A stretch of 64,000 bases of DNA from Paenibacillus profundus (GTDB lineage: Bacteria > Bacillota > Bacilli > Paenibacillales > Paenibacillaceae). Made by a program: the position numbers and the translations under genes. This document shows positions 47,941-56,527 of this stretch, one piece after another (position 1 is the stretch's first letter; each line of letters opens with the position of its first letter). The DNA lies in assembly GCF_021369635.1 (NCBI RefSeq), contig NZ_JAJNBZ010000024.1, positions 31,221 to 95,220 on the forward strand, in the 5' to 3' direction. The notes under the pieces were generated by a model. It worked only from the letters and a program-made list of their open reading frames with translations. It did not search any database and was not told where the DNA came from.

Positions 47941-47956
47941 TGTGATGATTCTCACA
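47941..47956 (+). promoter_or_regulatory. FNR/CRP-like operator upstream of pyrK
   Basis: TGTGA-TGATTC-TCACA is a perfect TGTGA-N6-TCACA palindrome, the exact consensus of Bacillus Fnr and enterobacterial CRP sites. It is centred 69.5 nt before the pyrK start codon, a plausible activator distance if the promoter -10 is around 47979. A further TCACA half-site occurs at 47923. Confidence 0.55.
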
Positions 47957-48017
47957 GATGCTTTGTTCCGGAAACAGGCATAGTAGTAGTTGTTAAAGCT
48001 AAAAAAGGAGCATACCC

Positions 48018-48719
48018 GTGTACACGATTCTTTCCAACGAACGCATCTCTGAAGGCATTTACCTCATGACGGTGGAGGGACAATTTCAAGCCCGTATGGG
48101 GCAGTTCTATATGCTGCGGGCTTGGAACCAAGCACCCGTACTTTCCCGTCCAATCAGCATTTGCAATATGGAGAAAGACTGTATTCAATTCCTGTATAAG
48201 ATTGCAGGGGAAGGCACCCGACTGTTCGCATTGTTGCGTGCCGGTGATTCCATTCAATTGGAAGGTCCGTTCGGCAACGGCTTTCCCGACGTTCAAGGCC
48301 GTACGGCGTTAGTCGGCGGGGGAATTGGAATCGCGCCGTTGCTCTATACGGCGAAGCAGCTGGACAATCCGGATATTTATCTCGGATTTCGCGGCCAATC
48401 TTATATGACCGAAGCATATGAACCCTATGCAAATGAACTTATCGTGCGTGTAAATGGAAATTTGCTCTACGATTTGGACATGAAAAAGTATGACAATGTG
48501 CTCGTGTGCGGTCCGCTCGGCATGATGAAAGCGGCCGCCCTCATGGCGGAAGGACTGGATACGAAGGTGTACGTATCTTTCGAGAAGCGTATGGCTTGCG
48601 GCATCGGCGCTTGCTATGTATGTTCGGTCATGAACAAGAACGGCAACCGCAAAGTTTGCGCAGATGGGCCAGTATTTTTGGCGGAGGAGGTGGAATGGCA
48701 TGCGGAACTTAGCTTGTAA
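48018..48719 (+). CDS. pyrK: Dihydroorotate dehydrogenase B, electron-transfer subunit
   Basis: This 233-residue iron-sulfur flavoprotein passes electrons from dihydroorotate oxidation to NAD+. It has the FAD-binding RPISICNM, the NAD-binding [16 protein letters not shown] and [11 protein letters not shown], and the C-terminal [2Fe-2S] cysteines in [12 protein letters not shown] and KVCADGPVF. The start is GTG at 48018 behind AAAAAAGGAGC. Its 3' end overlaps the pyrD start by 20 bases. The rest of the pyrimidine operon is not here, and no PyrR attenuator is seen upstream; instead there is an FNR/CRP-like site. Confidence 0.93.
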   Translation: MYTILSNERISEGIYLMTVEGQFQARMGQFYMLRAWNQAPVLSRPISICNMEKDCIQFLYKIAGEGTRLFALLRAGDSIQLEGPFGNGFPDVQGRTALVGGGIGIAPLLYTAKQLDNPDIYLGFRGQSYMTEAYEPYANELIVRVNGNLLYDLDMKKYDNVLVCGPLGMMKAAALMAEGLDTKVYVSFEKRMACGIGACYVCSVMNKNGNRKVCADGPVFLAEEVEWHAELSL

Positions 48720-49635
48720 TGTGGCGGGAATACCGTTCAATAATCCGATTGTTATGGCATCTGGCACCTTCGGATTTGGACAGGAGTATGCCAAGCTGTA
48801 TGACATTAATAAATTGGGCGGCATCTCATGCAAAGGTCTTACGCTGCATCCCCGCAAGGGCAATCCAGGCGCGCGCGTCTGGGAGACGGCCGGCGGTATG
48901 TTGAACAGTGTGGGACTTGAAAATCCGGGCATTGACGCATTTCTGGAAGACGAAATGAAGTTCTGGGAGACGATTGAGCCTGTTAAAATCGCTAACCTTG
49001 GCGGCAGCAATATTGAAGAATATGTACTTGGCGCGCTGAAAATAACGAAAGATGCGGAAGAACGCCGCAAACAAAATCAACGTGCCGTCGATATGATTGA
49101 ATTGAATATCTCATGTCCGAACGTGAAGGAAGGCGGAATGGCCTTCGGTGTTAAGACAGCTGTGGCGCGAGAGGTCATTCGCGAGGTGCGGCAAGTGACG
49201 TCGCTTCCGCTTGCTGTGAAGCTGTCGCCGAACGCTGAGAATATCGTAGATATGGCTGTCATGTGTGAAGGTGAAGGAGCGGAATGCGTCTCACTAATCA
49301 ATACGTTCTCTGGCATGAAGATCGATATATATCAGCGCCGCAGCGTATTCCATAATATGTACGCGGGCTTGTCCGGACCATCCATTAAACCTATCGCGCT
49401 TCGGATGGTGCATCAAGTGGCGCAGCAAGTGACGATTCCGGTCATGGGCATGGGCGGCATCGCTTCCGCCTCGGATGTCATCGAATTCATTATGGCTGGT
49501 GCCGAGGTAGTGCAAGTCGGAACCTATAACTTTATGAACTTGCGCGCTGGCGAGGAACTGCTTGCAGGCATCCGCAGCTTCATGGAGCTGGAAAATATTC
49601 AAAGCTTAGATGAAATCCGCGGCATTATTCAATAA
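48700..49635 (+). CDS. pyrD: Dihydroorotate dehydrogenase B, catalytic subunit
   Basis: This 311-residue class 1B enzyme oxidises dihydroorotate to orotate with FMN. Landmarks: [10 protein letters not shown] near residue 22, [27 protein letters not shown] near 45 (read in pieces), the catalytic Cys in [13 protein letters not shown] near 131, [10 protein letters not shown], and the FMN-phosphate loop [12 protein letters not shown]. The frame extends to 48664, but the ATG at 48700 has GCGGAGGAGGTGG before it and starts the conserved N-terminus. It overlaps pyrK, so both subunits are made together. Confidence 0.95.
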   Translation: MRNLACNVAGIPFNNPIVMASGTFGFGQEYAKLYDINKLGGISCKGLTLHPRKGNPGARVWETAGGMLNSVGLENPGIDAFLEDEMKFWETIEPVKIANLGGSNIEEYVLGALKITKDAEERRKQNQRAVDMIELNISCPNVKEGGMAFGVKTAVAREVIREVRQVTSLPLAVKLSPNAENIVDMAVMCEGEGAECVSLINTFSGMKIDIYQRRSVFHNMYAGLSGPSIKPIALRMVHQVAQQVTIPVMGMGGIASASDVIEFIMAGAEVVQVGTYNFMNLRAGEELLAGIRSFMELENIQSLDEIRGIIQ

Positions 49636-49674
49636 GATCGAGGGATCGTTGTAAATAAAGAGGTGCTGCAATTG

Positions 49675-50082
49675 ATGACGAATGACGCTGGTGCAGGGTG
49701 CGTGAATGCCGCTACGGAAGAGCAGGCCGACAAGCTGGAGCAGTTGGCTTCCGCCTCTTCTTATGGAGACGACTTGAGCATTCAGGTTTTACAGGTCGGG
49801 AGAGACTGGATGTTTGCGATTACCGGCGGTGACCCGCATATCGGCGCGGTATCGACTGCTTCGAAGGATGATGGAGAGTGGAAAGTAAAGACGACCCCCG
49901 TCCCCGGCCACAAGGAACATGTGTTAACCGGGCCGATGGCGCTGCAGGCGGCGCAATTCTTGAAGACGACAGTCACGGTCGTGGCAGGCATCCATTACGA
50001 TAATTTGACGGCGGCGGACATTGATATGGTCGTCGACAAAGTGTGGAAACGGTTTTTGCTGGAATTGAATACACTGTTGTGA
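49675..50082 (+). CDS. LpdD-like protein (prenylated-flavin chaperone family)
   Basis: This 135-residue cytosolic protein has the segments MFAITGGDPHIGAVS, then PGHKEHVLTGPMA and VVAGIHYDNLTAADI, which resemble LpdD, the small partner of gallate decarboxylase that is thought to help load prenylated flavin. The GHK and GIH-x-DN motifs are the best evidence. No UbiD decarboxylase or UbiX gene is in the window, so it may serve one encoded elsewhere or have another role. The frame opens at 49663; the ATG at 49675 is better spaced from AAAGAGGTG. It starts 40 nt after pyrD on the same strand. Confidence 0.6.
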   Translation: MTNDAGAGCVNAATEEQADKLEQLASASSYGDDLSIQVLQVGRDWMFAITGGDPHIGAVSTASKDDGEWKVKTTPVPGHKEHVLTGPMALQAAQFLKTTVTVVAGIHYDNLTAADIDMVVDKVWKRFLLELNTLL

Positions 50083-50135
50083 ACTTGTGCATGTAAAGTG
50101 TAACTGAGAAGACAACGGTATTAAGTTCGAATAGG

Positions 50136-50163
50136 GAGCGCCTGATTGAGGCGCTCTTTCTCT
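50136..50163 (+). terminator. Terminator after the LpdD-like gene
   Basis: GAGCGCCT-GATTG-AGGCGCTC followed by TTTCTCTTTG. It likely ends the pyrKD transcript. From here to the SigW promoter at 50542 I see no gene. Confidence 0.8.
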
Positions 50164-50541
50164 TTGATTATATAAAAAATATGGAATAGATTGCGAAGGG
50201 AAATACGTCTTTTAGTATATGCTCACTCTTCCAGTCGTTCAGAAGCCGCACAGCCGAGGAGTTCTAAGAGTTCGATGAGTAGTTAATGCTCCATATAATA
50301 ATCATGTTCTGATGCGTCATGAAGAGCTCACTGAGGTAAGGGGAGAGCGGTGCTAAGAGGTGGATCAAGCAACATGGTCAGCAGCGAATGCGTGATTTTA
50401 GCCTATTTGCGCATTCATTATGAATTCAGTTTGTGACGTTGTTGCTGCGTTCTGAGCATGTAGAAATGGGGGAGTGAGAGGCGGCTTGTGACGTAATTGT
50501 GTGTGTGCTTGTGGAACCCGAATTTGAAAGGTATAATTTTT

Positions 50542-50567
50542 TGAAACAACTAACGAAATAATTCGTA
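50542..50567 (+). promoter_or_regulatory. SigW-type (ECF sigma) promoter of pspA
   Basis: TGAAAC (50542-50547), exactly 16 nt, CGTA (50564-50567) is the full consensus of Bacillus SigW promoters. It lies about 75 nt before the pspA start, and pspA is a SigW target in B. subtilis. The spacer is AT-rich, as expected. Confidence 0.82.
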
Positions 50568-50647
50568 TGTATGGGTATTGAGACATAATATCATAGATAA
50601 TGGATTTTCGTTTCAAGGTCTATGATTCTAAAGGAGGAAACGATACA

Positions 50648-51325
50648 ATGTCATTATTTAAACGTTTACGTGATGTAACAATGTCCAACATTTTCGCCTT
50701 GATTGAGAAGGCAGAGGATCCCATTAAGATGACTGATCAATATTTGCGTGACATGCAGGAGGATCTGGAAGAAGCAGAGCGTGCCGTGGCACAGCAAATC
50801 GCGATCGAGAAGCGGTTCAAGCAATCGTATGAAGAGCAAGCCGCACTTGTACAGAAACGCGAAGAGCAAGCTCATATTGCTGTTCAAGCAGAGAATCTGG
50901 ACTTGGCGCGCCGCGCGCTGGAAGAGAAAAAATCTGCTGAGCAGAAGATGGATGAGTACAAGACGAGCTACGACCAGAATAAGGCATCTGCAGATCAATT
51001 GCGTGCCAAGCTGGAAGAAATGCGCAAACAATACTCTGATATGAAAAATAAGCGCGAAACGCTCGTTGCCCGGTTCAACGCTGCGAAGGCGCAGACCGAA
51101 ATTAATAAAGCGATGGCGGGCTTCAGCTCAGACACCGCAATGTCCGGTCTGAAGCGTATGGAAGACAAAATGCTTCAAATGGAAGCGCAAGCGGAAGCCA
51201 GCAATGAAATGCGCGGTTCCGGCTCCAAATCGCTGGATGACGAATTTGCCAGCTTGAGTAAAGACAAAGGTGTGGAAGACGAGTTGGCGGCGATTATGAA
51301 AAAGTATGAAAAACCTGCCGAGTAA
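50648..51325 (+). CDS. pspA: PspA/IM30-family membrane-stress protein
   Basis: This 225-residue protein is almost entirely alpha-helical and coiled-coil: MSLFKRLRDVTMSNIFALIEKAEDP (given here as the family N-terminus, split MSLFKRLRDV and NIFALIEKAEDP), a long Glu/Lys/Gln-rich middle, and a C-terminal helix ending in LAAIMKKYEKP. PspA proteins belong to the ESCRT-III superfamily, form oligomers on the inner face of the membrane and protect it from leakage. The frame begins at 50600, but the ATG at 50648 sits behind AAAGGAGGAAACG. A SigW-type promoter precedes it; a terminator separates it from the DUF350 gene. Confidence 0.93.
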   Translation: MSLFKRLRDVTMSNIFALIEKAEDPIKMTDQYLRDMQEDLEEAERAVAQQIAIEKRFKQSYEEQAALVQKREEQAHIAVQAENLDLARRALEEKKSAEQKMDEYKTSYDQNKASADQLRAKLEEMRKQYSDMKNKRETLVARFNAAKAQTEINKAMAGFSSDTAMSGLKRMEDKMLQMEAQAEASNEMRGSGSKSLDDEFASLSKDKGVEDELAAIMKKYEKPAE

Positions 51326-51337
51326 TGATTTCGAGAA

Positions 51338-51366
51338 GACGCTTGTGTCAGGCAAGCGTCTTTCTT
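51338..51366 (+). terminator. Terminator after pspA
   Basis: GACGCTTG-TGTCAGG-CAAGCGTC followed by TTTCTT. DUF350 and the two genes behind it may depend on read-through or on their own weak promoter near 51411 (TATAAT). Confidence 0.72.
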
Positions 51367-51446
51367 CCATCAATTAGACAATATGGGACATGCAATTATG
51401 CTGCATAGTCGTATAATGACCATGTTAGCATGAAGGAGGATTATGC

Positions 51447-51866
51447 TTGGAAAGACTTAATATCACGATGGATAATATTACGGGCATTGCCGTCTGGACG
51501 GGGACAGGAGCGCTGCTGCTGTTCTTGCTCATGTTCGTGGATTCTCTTTTTACCGGCTATAAGGATGTTCACGAAATGAGGCAGGGGAATGTGGCAGTGA
51601 CGACGCGGTTCATTATGAAGCTCTTCTCACAAGGGTACATACTGTCCAGCTCGATCAAAGTCGCATATAGCTTGGGCGAAGCACTGCTTATGTCTGTCGT
51701 ATCCTTTGTCATTCTGCTTATTCTGGAGCTGATTTTCCGAGTCTTGTTCCGCGGCCTGTTCAGTATGAATTTGGAAGAGGGAACGAAGCAAGGAAACATG
51801 TCTTATGCTCTGGTGGCAGGATCATTACATGTCGTAGGCGCGCTAATCATTGCAGCTTGCTTGTAA
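51447..51866 (+). CDS. DUF350 (YjfL-like) membrane protein
   Basis: This 139-residue protein has four membrane helices (about 13-33, 50-72, 75-98 and 118-138). It fits the DUF350/YjfL family, which in many bacteria is encoded with PspA, DUF4178 and polyamine-enzyme genes and has been linked to membrane stress. The TTG at 51447 has AAGGAGG eight bases before it and no ATG is better placed. It begins an operon with DUF4178 and DUF4247 genes. Function unknown. Confidence 0.8.
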   Translation: MERLNITMDNITGIAVWTGTGALLLFLLMFVDSLFTGYKDVHEMRQGNVAVTTRFIMKLFSQGYILSSSIKVAYSLGEALLMSVVSFVILLILELIFRVLFRGLFSMNLEEGTKQGNMSYALVAGSLHVVGALIIAACL

Positions 51867-51898
51867 TTGTAATTATGAGACAGAAGGAGACGAATGTC

Positions 51899-52405
51899 AT
51901 GAGCTTGTGGAAACGGTTAAAGAACATCATGGCGAAGCCTGAACCGTCCAAACCGGAGAAGACATCGTCTGCGCTCGACCCGGGTGATATTTGCGAAGTA
52001 TCACTCGTAAGCTACGAGGTAACCGGTAGAACGGATTGGCGTACCCGCAATGCAGCATGGCTGACGATGCGGGATGGCGCTCGAATTAAATATTTGTTGG
52101 TGGAACAGCGTGAACAGCCAATTTACAGCTTATACGAGGCCATCGACGGCCGCTTGGATGGCGTCGAAGAGGTCCCGACCGAAGTGGAATTGGATGGAAG
52201 ATGGTTCTTTTTAGAAGACCAGTATAATGGAAGAGTTATGTGTACTGGTCAGACCCCGTTCGGGGTGGCAGGGGAGCAATATGTATGGCAGTATCAATCC
52301 GACGATCGCAAGCTGTTGCGTATCGAATGGCAGGACGGTCGGTTTCAGTTGTATGAGGGTGACTCCGTAATTTCAGCCGATGTGCGCATTCTGCGCCGGA
52401 CATAA
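51899..52405 (+). CDS. DUF4178-domain protein
   Basis: This 168-residue cytosolic protein has the DUF4178 pattern: after a basic N-terminus come DPGDICEVSLVSYEVTGRTDW, then ARIKYLLVEQREQPIYSLYEAIDG and a strand ending in the WQYQSDDRKLLRIEWQDGRFQLYEG block. The fold is probably beta-rich. The family is typically found beside PspA and DUF350, as here. The frame begins at 51857 inside the DUF350 gene; the ATG at 51899 follows AGAAGGAGACG. Function unknown. Confidence 0.72.
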   Translation: MSLWKRLKNIMAKPEPSKPEKTSSALDPGDICEVSLVSYEVTGRTDWRTRNAAWLTMRDGARIKYLLVEQREQPIYSLYEAIDGRLDGVEEVPTEVELDGRWFFLEDQYNGRVMCTGQTPFGVAGEQYVWQYQSDDRKLLRIEWQDGRFQLYEGDSVISADVRILRRT

Positions 52406-52415
52406 GGGGCCGCCT

Positions 52416-53168
52416 ATGCGTAAGTTTGGATTAGACGCCATTAAATGGACGATTATTGTTTGTCTTATCGTTCCCCTGCTAGCGGCATGCGGGCAGTTCG
52501 ATTTATCAGAGTCGTACCCGCTTGAATCGGTTACGCGTGAAGGACAAAGCACTTCTTATATTTATCGGGCTGTCGATACGTCCGTTCCTGATGCTGCTCA
52601 GGCGATCGCTGATAAGCGCAAGCCGGATCAAATATCGGAACGTAGCGATGAGAGAATGTTTCTGGTCTACCGCGATGAATTAATTCAAATCCAGCAGGAC
52701 CCGAAGAAGCCGGAAGACAGCCTGATCGAAGTAGATTCCAAGGAATACGTCAGACAAAACTATGACCGCAGCTTCTTGGAAACTTATATTACGTATAAGG
52801 TACTGGATAGTTTATTCGATTCTGTGCGCGGATTTGGGAAATACCGCGGATATACGGATCGGGGCAATTATGCCCCTTCGAAGCCGTATCGCAAGCCGAC
52901 CGTAGAGGATAAGAAGAAAGCCCCGCCGATTACGGTTGATCGCAAGGGCTCCATCTTCCGCAGAGGCTCCGATAAGGATACGACCGTCGGCAGCGGGGGC
53001 AGCATCTTTAAGCGGCAGCCTTCTGACGGAAGCTCCAAGGGATCGATTTCACGGAACAAAGATGGCGGCGTTCGTTCGCCGAAGTACAATCCGCCTAAGG
53101 TGAAAAAGTATAAGCCACCAAAAACGCGAGTCGGTTCAGGCAGCATCTTCCGCCGGGGCCGACGATAA
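52416..53168 (+). CDS. DUF4247-type lipoprotein
   Basis: This 250-residue exported lipoprotein has the lipobox LLAAC near residue 24. The first half is the DUF4247-like region (ESVTREGQSTSYIYRAVDTSVPDAA, split here as ESVTREG and SYIYRAVDTSVPD; MFLVYRDELIQIQQDP). The second half is a basic, low-complexity tail with three copies of GS-[IF]-F-[RK]-R and many Lys/Pro/Gly residues, ending SGSIFRRGRR. The repeat tail may bind teichoic acid or nucleic acid. It ends the DUF350-DUF4178 operon and converges on xerS. Confidence 0.75.
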   Translation: MRKFGLDAIKWTIIVCLIVPLLAACGQFDLSESYPLESVTREGQSTSYIYRAVDTSVPDAAQAIADKRKPDQISERSDERMFLVYRDELIQIQQDPKKPEDSLIEVDSKEYVRQNYDRSFLETYITYKVLDSLFDSVRGFGKYRGYTDRGNYAPSKPYRKPTVEDKKKAPPITVDRKGSIFRRGSDKDTTVGSGGSIFKRQPSDGSSKGSISRNKDGGVRSPKYNPPKVKKYKPPKTRVGSGSIFRRGRR

Positions 53169-53182
53169 AGCAGTAACCATTA

Positions 53183-53222
53183 ATCACCGCCCATTCCTTC
53201 AAGAATGTGGCGGTGATTTCAT
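53183..53222. terminator. Bidirectional terminator between the DUF4247 and xerS genes
   Basis: AATCACCGCC (53183-53192) pairs with GGCGGTGATT (53210-53219), with T-rich bases on both sides. Confidence 0.78.
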
Positions 53223-53228
53223 TATATT

Positions 53229-54314
53229 CTAAGGTTCATCCTGACGTCGTTCAATCGCTTCGGACATCGTCTTATCGGTAAGATGGGCATATATTTCGGT
53301 CGTCTCGGTAGAGGCGTGCCCTAGCTGCTCTTTCGTCTTGTAAATGTCATTTTGCAAATAGTAGTCCGTTGCGAAGGAATGACGCAATTTGTGCACCGTC
53401 AATGCGGGTTTCCCGTATCGCTTCGCGTATTTAATAATCATTTGCTGAATAGCGCGCTTCGTCATTCGTTTGCCTTCGGTTTCACCGTTCTTGATGGCAA
53501 GAAAAAAGGCCTTCTCCCGTTTGGGAGCAGCATAGCGCGTAGCACGCAGTTCCATGTAATCAACCAGGTCTTGCTTGGCGCTGTCTCGAAAATAGACGGG
53601 AGTTTTGAACGTCTCGTCGTTGTGGCCTTTACGGTACACATAGACAAGTTTATTGTTCAAGTCAACATCATCCATATTTAAATTCACAACTTCGCTTACA
53701 CGCAGTCCCGAATTGAGGATTAGGCTGACGATGGCTGCATCCCGCACTGCGTTCAAAGAGTGCGCATAAGCGGCTTGTTTGTTATCCGCGACATCATGTG
53801 CGTAGCCTTCACGAACATATCCGATGAACACGTCGATTTCATCTTCCTCCAGCAGCTTTCCCTTCAGCTTGGATGCGGTGTCTTTCGGTTTATGTACACG
53901 CTTAATCTCAATCTTCGCCATCACATTGCGTTTTAACAGCGGATAGAACTCTTCATCCTCGGCAATCTGGCTCAAATAATGAAACAGCGATCGCAAAGAC
54001 GATAATTTGCGTGACACCGTTACTCTAGCATTCGTCGTCTCTTTATAAGTCGTTAAATAAATGCGAAACGAAGTAATATGCTCCATGCGCAGCGATTCCA
54101 AATTGAGCAGCGTCACGTCTTTCAACGCGGTGGCCTCGGTCAATCGCTCGACGATGAGCCATCCGAAAAAAATCTCGTAGTCCCGAACATACTCCAATAG
54201 AGAAGAGGGGGACAGATCAGGCAGCTTGTATTCGATAAATTGCTGAACATACCACGGCAAGGTTGGAAGTTTATCGTTCAAGACAGCCCGGTCTCGTATC
54301 TTTTGAATTGTCAT
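53229..54314 (-). CDS. xerS: XerS-like tyrosine recombinase
   Basis: This 361-residue site-specific recombinase has an N-terminal SAM-like DNA-binding domain (about 20-125) and the catalytic domain with the conserved Arg in NSGLRVSEVVNLN, Lys in VYRKGH, H-x-x-R in VHKLRHSFATDYY, the second His in QLGHASTETTEIY, and the Tyr nucleophile in IYAHLT. It resembles the single-recombinase XerS of streptococci and lactococci in length and motifs, so it may resolve chromosome dimers, rather than being a phage integrase; nothing phage-like lies nearby. The frame opens at a TTG (54323), but the ATG at 54314 is better placed behind GGAGGG. I found no dif-like site with confidence. Confidence 0.87.
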   Translation of the reverse strand: MTIQKIRDRAVLNDKLPTLPWYVQQFIEYKLPDLSPSSLLEYVRDYEIFFGWLIVERLTEATALKDVTLLNLESLRMEHITSFRIYLTTYKETTNARVTVSRKLSSLRSLFHYLSQIAEDEEFYPLLKRNVMAKIEIKRVHKPKDTASKLKGKLLEEDEIDVFIGYVREGYAHDVADNKQAAYAHSLNAVRDAAIVSLILNSGLRVSEVVNLNMDDVDLNNKLVYVYRKGHNDETFKTPVYFRDSAKQDLVDYMELRATRYAAPKREKAFFLAIKNGETEGKRMTKRAIQQMIIKYAKRYGKPALTVHKLRHSFATDYYLQNDIYKTKEQLGHASTETTEIYAHLTDKTMSEAIERRQDEP

Positions 54315-54545
54315 CTTATTCAACCCTCCATCAGTATCACTATTGTATCGGAACCAGCGTTTCTACGCAAAGAATATGGTCGCATTCTGAGTAGGTTTGG
54401 TATTTGCTCTAATATTGATGGACGGGTGCCTTCTCTTCACGGTTATGTTTTCTCCACAGTTACGAATATGTGTTGATTATTTAAATTGTGTCATATATAA
54501 TAGTCTGATTATGTGTCTTTAAAGAGATAAGGAGTCTTATGTAAT

Positions 54546-55907
54546 ATGAAACAAACGTATACGTTGAAGCAGAAGTTGATTCAGCTGCTATATATTTTGC
54601 TGCCTATTTTTGTGACGCAGGTGGCCATGCAGCTGATGACGTTTTTCGATACGGTCATGTCAGGCAATTACAGCACGACCGATCTTGCTGGGGTTGCGAT
54701 TGCAACGAGCATTTGGGCGCCGGTCTATACCGGATTAAGCGGAATTTTTCTGGCAGTAACGCCGATTGTCGCACAGCATCTCGGAGCTGGTCGCAAAGAT
54801 TCTATCGCGCCTAACGTCACGCAAGCTGGATATTTATCGATATTGGTCGGATTCGGTGTCATTATTATCGGTTACTTCACACTTGAACCACTCTTGGCGG
54901 CGATGAAGCTGGAGCCTGAGGTTCATCGCGTCGCCAAGCAGTATTTGGCAGCGTTGGCCATTGGAATCGTTCCTTCCTTCGTATACACCGTTCTGCGTGC
55001 AAGCATTGATGGGTTGGGACTCACGCGTGTGACGATGTTTATCACACTGCTCTCCTTCCCGATTAACGTGCTGTTGAATTACTTGTTTATATTTGGACGT
55101 CTTGGCTTCCCGCAGTTGGGTGGAGTCGGAGCGGGTCTCGCTACAGCGATTACATATATCATCATTACGATCATCGCCATCGTGTTTCTGCGCCGCAGCG
55201 ACATGATGCGGACGATGGGAATCCTTCGTCAGTGGGGAGGCGTGTCGCTCTCCCGTTGGAAAGAAGTGCTTCGCATCGGGATGCCCATTGGTCTGTCCAT
55301 ATTTTTTGAAGTGAGCATCTTCGCCGCGGTGACTTTATTTATGAGTAAATATGACACGGCAACGATTGCGGCGCATCAATCCGCTTTGAACTTCTCATCG
55401 CTTCTATATATGCTGCCGCTCAGCATTGCGATGTCGTTGACGATTATGGTCGGATTCGAAGTTGGGGCTAAGAGATTTGCGGATGCCAAAATCTATGCAA
55501 GAATCGGTATGTTCTCGGCGATGGGACTCTCCTCGTTGTGCGCCTTCTTCCTGTTTTTGTTCCACAGTGGAGTGGCTGGTCTGTACACGCTGGATCCGCA
55601 TGTACGGGAGATTACAGAGTCGTTTCTTATTTTTGCGATATTCTTCCAACTGTCCGACGCGATTGCAGCTCCGGTACAGGGAACGCTGCGAGGTTATAAA
55701 GATGTGACTGCCGTATCCATTATCGCGTTTGGCTCTTACTGGGTAATCGGCCTTCCGCTCGGATACGTTCTAGCGAACTGGACATCGCTAGAAGCTTACG
55801 GATACTGGATTGGTCTCATTAGCGGTTTGGCTGTTGGCGCGATTGCATTGTTCTCCCGTCTGGCAATTATCGAGCGGCGGATGCGCAGCGAACAAGCCAA
55901 GGCTTAG
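54546..55907 (+). CDS. MATE-family efflux pump
   Basis: This 453-residue protein has 12 membrane helices in two bundles. Family landmarks: LLPIFVTQVAMQLMTFFDT, the VAIATSIWAPVYTGLSGI helix, GLGLTRVTMFIT with LLNYLFIFG, and in the second half RIGMPIGLSIFFEVSIFA and PVQGTLRGYKDVT. It exports cationic drugs or metabolites in exchange for H+ or Na+. Its relatives include NorM/YojI. A good AAGGAG lies ahead of the ATG. It is a single gene followed by a long-stem terminator. Confidence 0.92.
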   Translation: MKQTYTLKQKLIQLLYILLPIFVTQVAMQLMTFFDTVMSGNYSTTDLAGVAIATSIWAPVYTGLSGIFLAVTPIVAQHLGAGRKDSIAPNVTQAGYLSILVGFGVIIIGYFTLEPLLAAMKLEPEVHRVAKQYLAALAIGIVPSFVYTVLRASIDGLGLTRVTMFITLLSFPINVLLNYLFIFGRLGFPQLGGVGAGLATAITYIIITIIAIVFLRRSDMMRTMGILRQWGGVSLSRWKEVLRIGMPIGLSIFFEVSIFAAVTLFMSKYDTATIAAHQSALNFSSLLYMLPLSIAMSLTIMVGFEVGAKRFADAKIYARIGMFSAMGLSSLCAFFLFLFHSGVAGLYTLDPHVREITESFLIFAIFFQLSDAIAAPVQGTLRGYKDVTAVSIIAFGSYWVIGLPLGYVLANWTSLEAYGYWIGLISGLAVGAIALFSRLAIIERRMRSEQAKA

Positions 55908-55940
55908 CATATTTGAATAATGTCATTATAATGATTTATA

Positions 55941-56003
55941 CCATCCGAATCGGCCGTGCCGTGATCAGCATATGACACGCATGCCGATCCTGGATGGTTT
56001 TTT
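55941..56003 (+). terminator. Terminator of the MATE gene
   Basis: CCATCCGAATCGGC pairs with GCCGATCCTGGATGG with small bulges; six T follow. Confidence 0.75.
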
Positions 56004-56126
56004 AGTGTGCGAAACGCCTGAGACATGCGGGAATTGTTGTTACTGATTGAAGGGGAGAGTGAACGGAAGCACCGAACGGAGAGAGTATCGCCTCTCCACT
56101 ATCTTGAGAGAAGTACGATAGTTCAT

Positions 56127-56477
56127 TTAAAAACTGTATTTCAGCACCTCCTCTACGTCGTCCATTTGCAATATCAACTGCTCTATATCCGTTCCATGCC
56201 GGGCGGCAATCCCGGGCAGATTAATTCCTATATGTGCCACCGTGCTTGTCAGCTGTGTCAGATCGCCAAGGAGCACGGAGACAGAAGGGAATTCTCCGAA
56301 ATCTTCAACTTCCATTTTTTTAAACGGTCCAGAGACGGGGACGAACAGTGTCCGGGTCCAATCCAATTCTCGGGGCTCTGGTCTAATTATTAGCTGCAGC
56401 GGGCGGACGTTATCATTATAAAAGTCGTAAAAGGCTCTAATAAGCAAAATTGCCGTCTTCCTTTCGGGTAAGTTCAT
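56127..56477 (-). CDS. Unknown 116-residue protein downstream of yjfB
   Basis: The frame codes for a soluble protein, LLIRAFYDFYNDNVRPLQ and LIIRPEPRELDWTRTLF followed by segments with VPVSGPF and LTQLTSTVAHIGINLPGIA, of natural-looking composition, but I do not recognise the family. Its apparent ATG follows directly after the T run of the yjfB terminator, leaving no ribosome-binding site; an internal start downstream is therefore possible, or expression needs read-through. No homologous neighbours help. Function unknown. Confidence 0.5.
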   Translation of the reverse strand: MNLPERKTAILLIRAFYDFYNDNVRPLQLIIRPEPRELDWTRTLFVPVSGPFKKMEVEDFGEFPSVSVLLGDLTQLTSTVAHIGINLPGIAARHGTDIEQLILQMDDVEEVLKYSF

Positions 56478-56512
56478 AAAAAAAGGGGAGGGATATCAAT
56501 CCTCTCCCCGAA
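56478..56512 (-). terminator. Terminator after yjfB
   Basis: On the minus strand GGGGAGAGG pairs with CCCTCCCC around an 8-nt loop and is followed by TTTTTTT, immediately in front of the next frame. Confidence 0.75.
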
Positions 56513-56527
56513 AGCCTCGAGTCAACA

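Noticed and set aside
50398..50616. 72-codon minus-strand frame upstream of pspA
   Set aside because: No ribosome-binding site and it overlaps the SigW-type promoter region.
53229..54314. Tyrosine recombinase as sign of a prophage or integrative element
   Set aside because: Motifs and length fit housekeeping XerS; no phage, conjugation or attachment-site signals surround it.
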